Assembly (NCBI RefSeq): GCF_001509835.1
Contig: NZ_JXTJ01000004.1
Coordinates: forward strand, 124,001 to 188,000
Source: Allobosea sp. WAO
Lineage (GTDB): Bacteria; Pseudomonadota; Alphaproteobacteria; Rhizobiales; Beijerinckiaceae
Direction of reading: 5' to 3'
Length of the DNA: 64,000 bases
The notes under the pieces: model-generated
Database searches by the model: none
Told to the model about the DNA's origin: nothing
The model's input: the letters and a program-made list of their open reading frames with translations, nothing else
Part shown: piece after piece, positions 56,497 to 64,000 of the stretch
Layout of the letters: the number at the start of each line of letters is the position of its first letter
Position numbering within the stretch: position 1 is the stretch's first letter
Position numbers and translations under genes: made by a program

Positions 56497-57600
56497 ATGC
56501 AGCCGCTTTCCGACCTCCTCGTTCTCGACTTCTCGACGCTGCTGCCGGGGCCGCTCGCCAGCCTGTTCCTGGCCGAGGCGGGCGCGCGGATCGTCAGGAT
56601 CGAGCGGCCGGAGGGCGAGGACATGCGTCGCTTCCCGCCACGCCTCGGCGAGACTTCGGCGCCGTTCGCGGCGCTCAATCGTGGCAAGACCAGCCTCGCC
56701 ATCGACCTGAAGGCTCCCGACGCGGTGGGACGCCTGCGCCCGCTGATCGAGACGGCCGACATCCTGATCGAGCAGTTCCGCCCCGGCGTGATGGCGCGGC
56801 TCGGCTTCGGCTTTGAGGCCATGCGCGCCATCAACCCGGGGCTGATCTATTGCTCGATCAGCGGCTATGGCCAGGAAGGACCGCGCGCCTTCGAGGCCGG
56901 GCACGACATCAATTATCAGGCGATCGGCGGGTTGCTCGGCCAGTCGCTGAAGCGTGGCGAGCCGGCGCCGCTGCCGCCGACGCTGGTCGCCGACATCGCC
57001 GGCGGGGCGATGCCGGCCGTGCTCAACATCCTGCTGGCGCTGCGCGAGCGCGACCGCTCGGGACAGGGCTGTCATCTCGACATCGCCATGACCGATGCGA
57101 TGCCGACCTTCGCCTGGTACGGGCTGGCACAGGGGCAGGCGAGCGGGCGCTATCCGCAGGGGGGCGAGGGGCTTTTGACCGGCGGCAGCCCGCGCTACGG
57201 GCTCTATGCCACCGCCGATGGCTGGTTCCTCGCCGTCGGGGCACTGGAGGAGAAGTTCTGGGCGACATTCTGCGCGGCGATCGGCCTGGACGAGACCCTG
57301 CGCGATGACCGCAGGCAGGCGGAAGCAACGCGCGCCGCCGTCGCGACGCTGATCGGCGCGCAGCCTGCCGAACACTGGCGCGCGCTGCTCGAGCCGCTCG
57401 ACTGCTGCTGCACCGTGGTACGGACGCTGGAGGAGGCCCTGGCCGATCCGCATCTCACCGCCCGTGGCCTGCTCGACCGGCAGGCGGAGGAGCCGGGCGG
57501 GCGCCGGATCGTCTCGACGCCGTTGCCGCTGGCGCCGGTCTTCCGCGATGCGGCACCCGCACTGCGCAAGGTGCCGGCGGTCGGCGACGAAGTGCCCTGA
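56497..57600 (+). CDS. CaiB/BaiF family CoA-transferase
   Basis: 367 aa family III CoA-transferase. VLDFSTLLPGPLASLFLAEAGARIVRIE and the catalytic Asp in GHDINYQAIGG are typical; PTLVADIAGGAMPA follows. Moves CoA between carboxylic acids; family members also include alpha-methylacyl-CoA racemases, which this one resembles in size. 36 bp after the AEC transporter gene, suggesting uptake and activation of an organic acid. Confidence 0.92.
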   Translation: MQPLSDLLVLDFSTLLPGPLASLFLAEAGARIVRIERPEGEDMRRFPPRLGETSAPFAALNRGKTSLAIDLKAPDAVGRLRPLIETADILIEQFRPGVMARLGFGFEAMRAINPGLIYCSISGYGQEGPRAFEAGHDINYQAIGGLLGQSLKRGEPAPLPPTLVADIAGGAMPAVLNILLALRERDRSGQGCHLDIAMTDAMPTFAWYGLAQGQASGRYPQGGEGLLTGGSPRYGLYATADGWFLAVGALEEKFWATFCAAIGLDETLRDDRRQAEATRAAVATLIGAQPAEHWRALLEPLDCCCTVVRTLEEALADPHLTARGLLDRQAEEPGGRRIVSTPLPLAPVFRDAAPALRKVPAVGDEVP

Positions 57601-57609
57601 ATCTTGCTT

Positions 57610-58788
57610 TCAGCCCGCCGCAGTGCCGCCGGCAAGGCCCTGGCGCATGACGAGCCGGCGCAACGGGCCGAAGCGCGACAGCGCGAGCAGGCCGGCACCG
57701 CGCAACAGGTCGGCCGGCAGCAGGTCGGTCAGCAGCGTCCGGTTGAGGGCATCGACCGCGCCAGTGCGCAGCCGCACATCCGCCTGGCGCGAGAGATCGT
57801 AGCGCGCCAGCGGGCCCTCGGCGCCGGGATCCTCCGCCTCGATCAATGCGTCGCGTAACGCTGCGACATCGCGCAGGCCGAGATTGAGGCCCTGCGCGCC
57901 GATCGGCGGGAAGACATGGGCGGCCTCGCCGATCAGCGCGGTGCGGTCGGCCGAGAAGCGCTCGACGGACAAGCCCCCCATCGGCACGCGCCCGCGCCGG
58001 CCTTCGACAGTCATCGCGCCGACGATGGAATGAGTCTGGCGCTCGACGGCGCGGGCGAAGCCGGCATCGTCGAGCGCGGCGATCTCGTCGGCCTCGCGCG
58101 GGGCAAGCAGCCAGACCAGCGAGGAGCGCCGGCCGGGCAGCGGCACCAAAGTGCACGGCCCGGCACGGGTATGGAACTCGGTCGAGGCGTCGCCATGCTC
58201 GCGGCGATGGCCGAGGATCGCGGTCAGCGCGACCTGCGGGTAGGTCCAGTCGCGCGTCTCGATCCCGGCCGCGGCGCGAACCCGCGAATTGCGGCCGTCC
58301 GCGCCGACGACGAGGGCCGCATGCATCGGCTCGAAGCCGGCGCCGGAAAGCCGCACCGCTTCCGGTCCGATCTCGATCTCCTCGACCGGCCGCGGCACCA
58401 TGCGGATCGCCGGCTCCTGCGCGGCACGCGCGGCGAGCGTTTCGACCAGCGCGGCGTTCTCGATATTCCAGCCAAAGGCCGAAAGCCCGAGCTCCGCGGC
58501 CTTGAACTCGACCGGCGGCTGGCGGAACAGGCTGCCGGTATCGTCGACCAGGCGCATGATCTCGAGCGGGGCGGCGATGCGCTCCAGCGCCTTGCCGAGA
58601 CCGAGCTCACCGAGCAGGCGCCAGGAGCCGTCGAGCAGGGCGACGGTGCGGCCGTCGCGCGGGGCGGTCGCAGCGCCGAACAGCACGCTCTTGCGACCGG
58701 AGGCGGCGAGGGCGAGCGCGGCGGCGAGCCCGACGGCGCCGGCGCCGACGATGGCGATCTCGCAATCCTGCTTTGGTTGATCCGTCAT
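57610..58788 (-). CDS. UbiH/UbiF/COQ6-type FAD-dependent hydroxylase
   Basis: 392 aa. FAD motif IVGAGAVGLAAALALAASG at the N-terminus, GADGRNSRVR in the middle and the second FAD motif GEAAHVFPPIGAQGLNLGLRD. Ubiquinone ring hydroxylase family, acting at the membrane; a role in ubiquinone synthesis is likely, but which ring position is modified cannot be read from sequence. It converges on the CoA-transferase gene with 9 bp between. Confidence 0.9.
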   Translation of the reverse strand: MTDQPKQDCEIAIVGAGAVGLAAALALAASGRKSVLFGAATAPRDGRTVALLDGSWRLLGELGLGKALERIAAPLEIMRLVDDTGSLFRQPPVEFKAAELGLSAFGWNIENAALVETLAARAAQEPAIRMVPRPVEEIEIGPEAVRLSGAGFEPMHAALVVGADGRNSRVRAAAGIETRDWTYPQVALTAILGHRREHGDASTEFHTRAGPCTLVPLPGRRSSLVWLLAPREADEIAALDDAGFARAVERQTHSIVGAMTVEGRRGRVPMGGLSVERFSADRTALIGEAAHVFPPIGAQGLNLGLRDVAALRDALIEAEDPGAEGPLARYDLSRQADVRLRTGAVDALNRTLLTDLLPADLLRGAGLLALSRFGPLRRLVMRQGLAGGTAAG

Positions 58789-58841
58789 ATCCCTTGGCTA
58801 GCCCATGTCGGCGGCGCTGGCGAGCGCCCGCTTGCCGCAGC

Positions 58842-60506
58842 TCAGACCTCGCGAAACCTCACCAGTTTCTCGTCGATACCTTCATGGCCGAGAACGCGGC
58901 GCACCGGTGCCGTGGCGCCGAGGATCTCGACCCTGGCGTCATGGCGGATCGCCTTGTCGACCATCGCCCGCAAGGCCACGGCAGCGCTCGAATCCGCGAA
59001 GGGAACGTCCGAGAGGTCGAGCACGATGCGGGCGGGGAAGGGGCCGGTCCGGTCGAGCACGGTCGCCACGCTCATGCTGGCTCCGAAGAAGAGCGGGCCG
59101 GAAATGCGATAGCGGAACGTGTCCCCATTGCCGTTGCGGGCTTTTTCCACTTCCGTGGGCTCGGCCGCGTCGTCGTCGTCGACAAGAGCCGGGTCCATGC
59201 CGGCCTCGACGGTGACGACATTGGCCATGCGGTGCATGAAGATCAGCGAGCCGAGCACGACGCCGACGCCGATGCCGACCATCAGATCCTCGAAGATCAC
59301 CAGCAGGAAGGTTGCGAGCAGCACCACCGAATCGGCGCGGGAATGCCTGAGGATGGCGATGAAGGCCGCCTTCTCAGCCATGTTCCAGGCGACGACGGCG
59401 AGCACACCGGCCAGAGCGGCCAACGGGATGTAGGAGGCGAGCGGCGCCGCGACCAGCATGAAGAGCAGCACGAAAAGCGCGTGAAGCATGCCCGCCACCG
59501 GAGTCTGGCCACCGGCTCGGACATTGGTCGCGGTGCGCGCGATCGTCCCGGTCACGCAGATGCCGCCGAACAGCGAGGCGCCGATATTGGCGGCGCCCTG
59601 CGCCACCAGCTCGGTGTTGGAGCGGTGCCGCCGCCCGGTCATGCCGTCGGCGACCACCGCCGAGAGCAGCGACTCGATACCGCCGAGGATCGCGATCGAG
59701 ACCGCAGCCGGCAGAACCGCGACCAGCTTGTCGAGGCTGAATGCCGGCAGATGCGGGGCCGGCAACGAATTCGGGATGCCGCCGAAGCGGCTGCCGATGG
59801 TCTCGACCGGCAGGTTCAGGAGGAAGACCAGCGCGGCGGAGAGAGCGACCGCGATCAAGAGCCCCGGCCAGCCCGGCCGCCATCGGCGCAGGCCGAGGAT
59901 GATGGCGATGGTGAGCGCCGAGAGAGCCATGGCCGCCGGGTTGACCGTGGGCAGCGCCTGCCAGAGCGCTTGCAGCTTCGGCAGAAGTGCTGCCGGCTCC
60001 TTGCCCGGCAGGGTCAGGCCGAAGAGGTCGCGGATCTGGCTGGCGAAGATGATGATGGCGATGCCGGCGGTGAAGCCGACCAGGACCGGATGCGGAATGT
60101 ACTTGATGTAGGTGCCGAGCCTGAGCAGCCCGATGGCGATGAGGATGGCGCCGGCAACGAGCGTGGCCAGCACCAGCCCGTCGAAGCCGTGCTGATCGAT
60201 GGTCGCGGCGATCAGGACGATGAAGGCGCCGGCCGGGCCGCCGATCTGATGGCGGCTGCCGCCGAGCGCCGAGACCAGGAAGCCGCCGATGATGGCGGTG
60301 AAGAGGCCGGCTGCCGGGGTCGCGCCGCTGGCGATGGCGATCGCCATGGAAAGGGGCAGGGCGACGATTGCAACCGTCAGCCCGGCGAGCGCGTCGGCCC
60401 GCAATCGGGCTGGGCCGTAGCCCTCCCGCAGCACGGTGAAGAGCTTGGGAGCGAAGGTTCCATGCGAAGCCGTGTCGCTGCCAAGGCGTGCCCCTGGCTC
60501 GTTCAT
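58842..60506 (-). CDS. SulP family inorganic anion transporter with STAS domain
   Basis: 554 aa from ATG 60506 (AGGAACA upstream). Eleven or more helices with the family stretch VAIVALPLSMAIAIASGATPAAGLFTAIIGG, and a cytosolic STAS domain at the end (ARIVLDLSDVPFADSSAAVALRAMV). Sulphate, bicarbonate or carboxylate transport are known for the family. Upstream extension to 60788 is not supported. Divergent from the quinone oxidoreductase gene. Confidence 0.94.
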   Translation of the reverse strand: MNEPGARLGSDTASHGTFAPKLFTVLREGYGPARLRADALAGLTVAIVALPLSMAIAIASGATPAAGLFTAIIGGFLVSALGGSRHQIGGPAGAFIVLIAATIDQHGFDGLVLATLVAGAILIAIGLLRLGTYIKYIPHPVLVGFTAGIAIIIFASQIRDLFGLTLPGKEPAALLPKLQALWQALPTVNPAAMALSALTIAIILGLRRWRPGWPGLLIAVALSAALVFLLNLPVETIGSRFGGIPNSLPAPHLPAFSLDKLVAVLPAAVSIAILGGIESLLSAVVADGMTGRRHRSNTELVAQGAANIGASLFGGICVTGTIARTATNVRAGGQTPVAGMLHALFVLLFMLVAAPLASYIPLAALAGVLAVVAWNMAEKAAFIAILRHSRADSVVLLATFLLVIFEDLMVGIGVGVVLGSLIFMHRMANVVTVEAGMDPALVDDDDAAEPTEVEKARNGNGDTFRYRISGPLFFGASMSVATVLDRTGPFPARIVLDLSDVPFADSSAAVALRAMVDKAIRHDARVEILGATAPVRRVLGHEGIDEKLVRFREV

Positions 60507-60654
60507 GTCTTGTTCCTGCGTTGCGATTCCGCCAGCCCGACCGCGCTCCGGCACGCGACTCGCGCCGGACGCTGATCCCCATGCGCAGTCCAGCCGTTGC
60601 GCCGGCCGGATGCAAGTCCCTATGGTCACGCACCTGCCTCGAGGAGAGATTGCC

Positions 60655-61626
60655 ATGGTGAAGGCCATTCGCGTGCACAAGACCGGCGGACCGGAGGTGC
60701 TCCAGCTCGAAGATGTCACGCTGCCGGCGCCGGGCGCCGGCCAGTTGCTGATCCGCAACCGCGCCATCGGCCTCAACTTCATCGACACCTATTTCCGCAC
60801 CGGCCTCTACCCGGCGCCGCTGCCGTTCACGCTCGGCAATGAATCGGCCGGTGACGTGCTCGCCGTCGGCCCCAATGTCAGCGAGTTCAAGCCGGGCGAC
60901 CGTATCGCCTGCGTCGCGGGCCTTGGCGCCTATGCCGAGGAGCGGATCGTTCCCGCGGCCGCGGCCGTGGCCTTGCCCGATGCGGTGTCCTATGAGGCGG
61001 CCGCCAGCATGATGCTGAAAGGCCTGACCGCCGAGTACCTGCTGCACCGGACCTACAAGGTGAAGCCGGGCGACACGATCCTCGTCCACGCCGCAGCCGG
61101 TGGCACCGGCACCATCCTCTGCCAGTGGGGCAAGGCGCTGGGCGCCAAGGTGATTGGCACCGCCGGCTCGAAGGAAAAGGCCGACATCGCCAGGGCTCAT
61201 GGAGCCGACCATGTCATCCTCTACGGCGAGGAGAACGTCTCCGTGCGCGTCAAGGAGATCACCGGCGGCCAGGGCTGCGACGTGGTCTATGACGGCGTCG
61301 GCAAGGACACCTTCATCGCCTCGCTCGATTCGCTGAAGCCGTTCGGCCTGCTGGCGAGCTTCGGCAATGCATCGGGCGCGGTCGACGGCGTCAATCTCGG
61401 CATTCTGGCGTCGAAGGGTTCGCTCTATGTGACCCGGCCGACGCTCAACACGCATACTGCCAAGCGCGAGACCATGGTCGAGATGGCGAAGAACCTGTTC
61501 GGCGCGGTGAGCTCCGGCAAGGTCACGGTGGCGATCAATGCCCGCTTCCCGCTGGCTGAGGCGGCGGCTGCCCATCGGGCGCTTGAGAGCCGCGGCACCA
61601 CCGGCTCGACGGTGATCATTCCGTAG
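60655..61626 (+). CDS. qor: quinone oxidoreductase (zeta-crystallin type MDR)
   Basis: 323 aa zinc-independent medium-chain dehydrogenase. GLNFIDTYFRTGLYP, GNESAGDVLAVGP and the NADPH motif AAAGGTGTILCQWGKALGA are diagnostic. Reduces quinones with NADPH. ATG 60655 has GAGGAGAG 7 nt upstream. Confidence 0.95.
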   Translation: MVKAIRVHKTGGPEVLQLEDVTLPAPGAGQLLIRNRAIGLNFIDTYFRTGLYPAPLPFTLGNESAGDVLAVGPNVSEFKPGDRIACVAGLGAYAEERIVPAAAAVALPDAVSYEAAASMMLKGLTAEYLLHRTYKVKPGDTILVHAAAGGTGTILCQWGKALGAKVIGTAGSKEKADIARAHGADHVILYGEENVSVRVKEITGGQGCDVVYDGVGKDTFIASLDSLKPFGLLASFGNASGAVDGVNLGILASKGSLYVTRPTLNTHTAKRETMVEMAKNLFGAVSSGKVTVAINARFPLAEAAAAHRALESRGTTGSTVIIP

Positions 61627-61722
61627 GCGCTGCCGCACCGGGAGCGCTATTCCGCCCGAATTACCGTTTAGGAAACCTCCTGCCGGAAGCGTTTTCCGGC
61701 TGGAGCGGGCTGCGATCTCGGA

Positions 61723-62838
61723 ATGAAAAGGGTACGGCTGGCGCTGCTGCTGGCGCTCGGGCTCGGTGGCGCGGGGGTGCTCGTCGCTCCGCCGGCCTTC
61801 CGGCTGTGGGAGCTTCACGCCGCAGCCGACGATCCCGTGGCGCTGTCGCGGCTGCGCCTCGCCGAGACGCTCGATGCATCGCGCGTCACCACCGGTATCG
61901 ATGAAGCGATCAATGCCGGCGATGTCGAGCTCGCCGACAGCTTCATCTCGCTCGCCGCAGAGCGCGGCATCGCGGTGGCGCCCGAGCTGCTCGGGCGGTT
62001 GCAGGCGTTGCGCGACGATGCCTGGCTGCGCGCCGCCTCTGATTTCGGCCATGGTTTCGTCGCCGGCGCACGCGATAGCGACGCCGCCTTCGCCGGAGCA
62101 CTGGCGAGTGATGTCGCCGGATTCGGCGATCTGCGCGACCTCGCGCTCGAAGGGCGAAAACTGCTCGGCGGGGAGGGCGCTGACGAGACAATCCTCGCCC
62201 TGTCCGCCGTGGGGCTCGCCGTCAGCGCCGCCACCTGGGTCAGCATGGGCGGCGGCCTGCCCGCTCGTGGTGGCCTGAGCGCAGTCAAGGCCGCCGGCAA
62301 GGCGAAGTTGCTTTCGCCTGCCCTCACCGCCAGTCTCAGCCGTGCCGCCGCCGGCGCGCTCGACCGACCGGCGCTCACCGCCAGCCTCGGCGCAGCCGCG
62401 CGGCTCGATCTTGCCGCGGCGAAAGTCGCCGCCGGCGGCATCGTTCGCCCCGCGGCCCTGGCACGCTTCACGGCGCTCGGCCAGGATGCCGGCGTCCTCT
62501 ATGCGCGCACTGGCCAGCGTGGTTTGCGCCAGGTGCTCTCCGTCGCCGAAGATGCGGGCGATATCGGCAAGGCGGCCCGACTCGGCGCGGCAAAGCCCTC
62601 GACCTTGCGTGCGACGCTGAAGGTGCTCGGCCGCTCGGCGCTGGCGCTCGGAGCACTCAGCCTCAGCGCCGCAGGCTGGATGCTCGCCCTGCTCGGCTAT
62701 GTGCTGGTGCTCGCCGTGGCCGCACAGCGTTTCGGCTGGTGGCTGGGGCGCCTCGGCCGTCGCCGCCGTCAGGAGCGAGCGGCGCGAAAGCGGGCATCGG
62801 CCCTTCGCTGGAATCCACCCCTTCCTGCCGCAGCGTGA
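61723..62838 (+). CDS. Ala-rich membrane protein of unknown function (371 aa)
   Basis: N-terminal signal anchor (RLALLLALGLGGAGVLVAPPAF), a periplasmic helical region, a hydrophobic stretch with AVGLAVSAATWVSMGGG near residue 165, and a C-terminal helix (LSAAGWMLALLGYVLVLAVA) followed by a very basic tail (GRLGRRRRQERAARKR). Alanine is exceptionally frequent. I do not recognise a domain; similar proteins seem present in related genomes but their role is not known to me. Confidence 0.75.
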   Translation: MKRVRLALLLALGLGGAGVLVAPPAFRLWELHAAADDPVALSRLRLAETLDASRVTTGIDEAINAGDVELADSFISLAAERGIAVAPELLGRLQALRDDAWLRAASDFGHGFVAGARDSDAAFAGALASDVAGFGDLRDLALEGRKLLGGEGADETILALSAVGLAVSAATWVSMGGGLPARGGLSAVKAAGKAKLLSPALTASLSRAAAGALDRPALTASLGAAARLDLAAAKVAAGGIVRPAALARFTALGQDAGVLYARTGQRGLRQVLSVAEDAGDIGKAARLGAAKPSTLRATLKVLGRSALALGALSLSAAGWMLALLGYVLVLAVAAQRFGWWLGRLGRRRRQERAARKRASALRWNPPLPAAA

Positions 62839-62901
62839 GCCTGCGCGGAGGTCAGATCTCGCAGGCCGACACCATGGCCGAATTGACCTGAAAAGAAAAA
62901 A

Positions 62902-62931
62902 GCGAAAGCAGGCGAAAGCGAAAGTCGAAAG
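62902..62931. repeat. short GCGAAAG repeats
   Basis: Three GCGAAAG units (62902, 62912, 62918) and a TCGAAAG variant (62925) follow a purine-rich stretch after the 371-aa gene. Too short for a functional call. Confidence 0.4.
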
Positions 62932-62984
62932 CGGTTCTGCCGACGGCAATGACCGGGAAACAATCACCTCCCGGACCTTACGTC

Positions 62985-63197
62985 ATGTACCGTTTCCTGC
63001 GCCTTGCAGGCTTCAGCCTCTCCTTCCTGATCGTCGCGACCGTGCTCTACGGCCAGCTGACCAGCCGGCCGACCATCCACGTCGCGCTTCAGCTCGAAGA
63101 GGGCCAGGCCCGGCTCGAGAAGCCCTCGCGGATGCGCATCGGGCGTGTCGCCGAAATCCGCCGCATGCCGCGTGTCGTCGGCGCGACCTTCGCCTGA
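62985..63197 (+). CDS. small membrane-anchored hypothetical protein (70 aa)
   Basis: From ATG 62985, one N-terminal hydrophobic helix (LAGFSLSFLIVATVLYGQL) followed by a basic soluble tail (LEKPSRMRIGRVAEIRRMPRVVG). An upstream ATG (62949) would add 12 residues; neither has a strong ribosome site. Unknown family. Converges on rimO. Confidence 0.5.
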   Translation: MYRFLRLAGFSLSFLIVATVLYGQLTSRPTIHVALQLEEGQARLEKPSRMRIGRVAEIRRMPRVVGATFA

Positions 63198-63223
63198 TCA
63201 GAAGGAGCGAAGGGAGGCCTCGC

Positions 63224-64000
63224 TCAGACCGCAACCCCGTGGAGGTCATAGGCGTCGGCGCGCTCGACCTTGACCGTGACGATGTCGCCCGGACGCAGCG
63301 GCCGCCGGCTCGCGACATAGACATTGCCGTCGATCTCCGGCGCATCCCATTTCGACCGCCCCTTGGCGACCGTCGGGCCGGCCTCGTCGATGATCACCGG
63401 AATGCGCTTGCCGACCCTTGCCTTGGCGAGGCGGGCGCTGACCAGCGCCTGCGTCTTCATGAAGCGGTGCCAGCGCGCTTCCTTCTCCTCCTCGGCGATG
63501 GCGGGCAGGCCGAGATCATTGGCCTTGGCGCCCTTCACCGGCTCGTATTTGAAGCAGCCGACGCGCTCGAGCTTCGCTTCCTTCAGCCAGTCCAGCAGGA
63601 ACTCGACATCCTCCTCGGTCTCGCCGGGGAAGCCGACGATGAAGGTCGAGCGGATGGCGAGGTCAGGGCAGATCTCGCGCCATTTGCCGATGCGCTCCAG
63701 CGTCTTCTCGTGATGGGCCGGCCGGCGCATTGCCTTCAGCACGCTCGGCGAAGCGTGCTGGAAGGGGATGTCGAGATAGGGCAGCACATTCCCCTCGGCC
63801 ATCAGCGGAATGACCTCGTCGACATGCGGGTACGGGTAGACATAGTGCAGGCGGACCCAGATGCCCATCTGGCCGAGCTCGCGCGCCAGCTCGAAGAAGC
63901 GGGTGCGGATCTCGCGATCCTTCCACATCGAGGGCGCGTACTTGATGTCGAGCCCATAGGCGCTGGTGTCCTGCGAGATCACGAGCAGTTCCTTGACCCC
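63224..64000 (-). CDS. rimO: ribosomal protein S12 methylthiotransferase RimO (N-terminus beyond window)
   Basis: The frame is open to the right edge; 258 C-terminal residues are visible. [22 protein letters not shown] and [23 protein letters not shown] are RimO/MiaB radical-SAM core signatures, and a C-terminal TRAM domain ends the protein. The RimO-specific ISQDTSAYG near the edge distinguishes it from MiaB. The N-terminal UPF0004 part and the radical-SAM Cys motif lie outside the window. Confidence 0.93.
   Translation of the reverse strand, partial: GVKELLVISQDTSAYGLDIKYAPSMWKDREIRTRFFELARELGQMGIWVRLHYVYPYPHVDEVIPLMAEGNVLPYLDIPFQHASPSVLKAMRRPAHHEKTLERIGKWREICPDLAIRSTFIVGFPGETEEDVEFLLDWLKEAKLERVGCFKYEPVKGAKANDLGLPAIAEEEKEARWHRFMKTQALVSARLAKARVGKRIPVIIDEAGPTVAKGRSKWDAPEIDGNVYVASRRPLRPGDIVTVKVERADAYDLHGVAV

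Noticed and set aside
62902..62931. Short GCGAAAG units as a CRISPR or iteron array
   Set aside because: Only three to four 7-bp units, irregularly spaced and without spacers or replication genes.
59374..62967. A 1197-codon open frame on the minus strand across the SulP, quinone oxidoreductase and 371-aa genes
   Set aside because: It is a GC-skew shadow: low-complexity Arg/Ala/Gly translation, crosses three well-supported genes on both strands and has no domain.

Overview
This is a GC-rich chromosomal stretch of an alphaproteobacterium of the Hyphomicrobiales (Rhizobiales). Bosea or a close relative is my best guess, but the genus is inferred from gene order and general sequence character, not from a database search. 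The order pdhA-pdhB-pdhC-lpd-lipA-ratA / ispDF / dusB-ntrB-ntrC-ntrY-ntrX-hfq-hflX is the classic one for this order. No insertion sequence, integrase, phage gene or CRISPR array is visible.

Layout. 1-2 kb: the end of a surface-glycan locus (partial glycosyltransferase, FkbM methyltransferase). 2.2-4.3 kb: glnB-glnA with a good sigma-54 promoter candidate and a strong terminator. 4.3-9 kb: NAD(P)HX repair enzyme, small exported and small cytosolic proteins, tRNA-Lys. 9-20.8 kb: pyruvate dehydrogenase block (FtsB-like protein, E1 alpha, E1 beta, a 3-helix membrane protein, E2, an SGNH hydrolase, E3), then three consecutive GlsB/YeaQ-like membrane proteins, lipoyl synthase and a COQ10/RatA protein. 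20.8-22.5 kb: pncC and ispDF on the minus strand. 22.7-33 kb: nitrogen control and RNA chaperone block (dusB-ntrBC, a DUF4239 gene on the other strand, ntrYX, hfq, hflX). 33-47.7 kb: hspQ, a CoA-ester lyase, two DUF2865 paralogues, an RND efflux pair, MAPEG, guaB, an MFS transporter, recJ. 47.8 kb: tRNA-Glu. 48.2-55.3 kb: a sensory region. 55.4-64 kb: transporters, CaiB-type CoA-transferase, UbiH-type hydroxylase, SulP transporter, quinone oxidoreductase, and the C-terminal part of rimO running off the window.

The most unusual part is 48.2-55.3 kb. It encodes a single protein that joins a 2Fe-2S ferredoxin domain, a class III nucleotide cyclase domain and a C-terminal haem-globin domain. About 2 kb away are two adjacent globin-coupled chemoreceptors, and divergent from these is a Crp/Fnr-family regulator with a 16-bp near-palindrome in the shared intergenic region. 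Three globin sensors with two output types (cyclic nucleotide and chemotaxis) within about 6 kb suggest a gas/redox-sensing module; this grouping is inference.

How the genes work together: PII (GlnB), GlnA, NtrBC and NtrYX form the nitrogen circuit. PdhA/B/C and Lpd need the lipoyl groups made by LipA; two of these subunits (PdhB and PdhC) carry lipoyl domains. Start sites were revised where an upstream Shine-Dalgarno sequence favoured an internal codon. Many long open frames antisense to real genes are GC-skew shadows and were left out.
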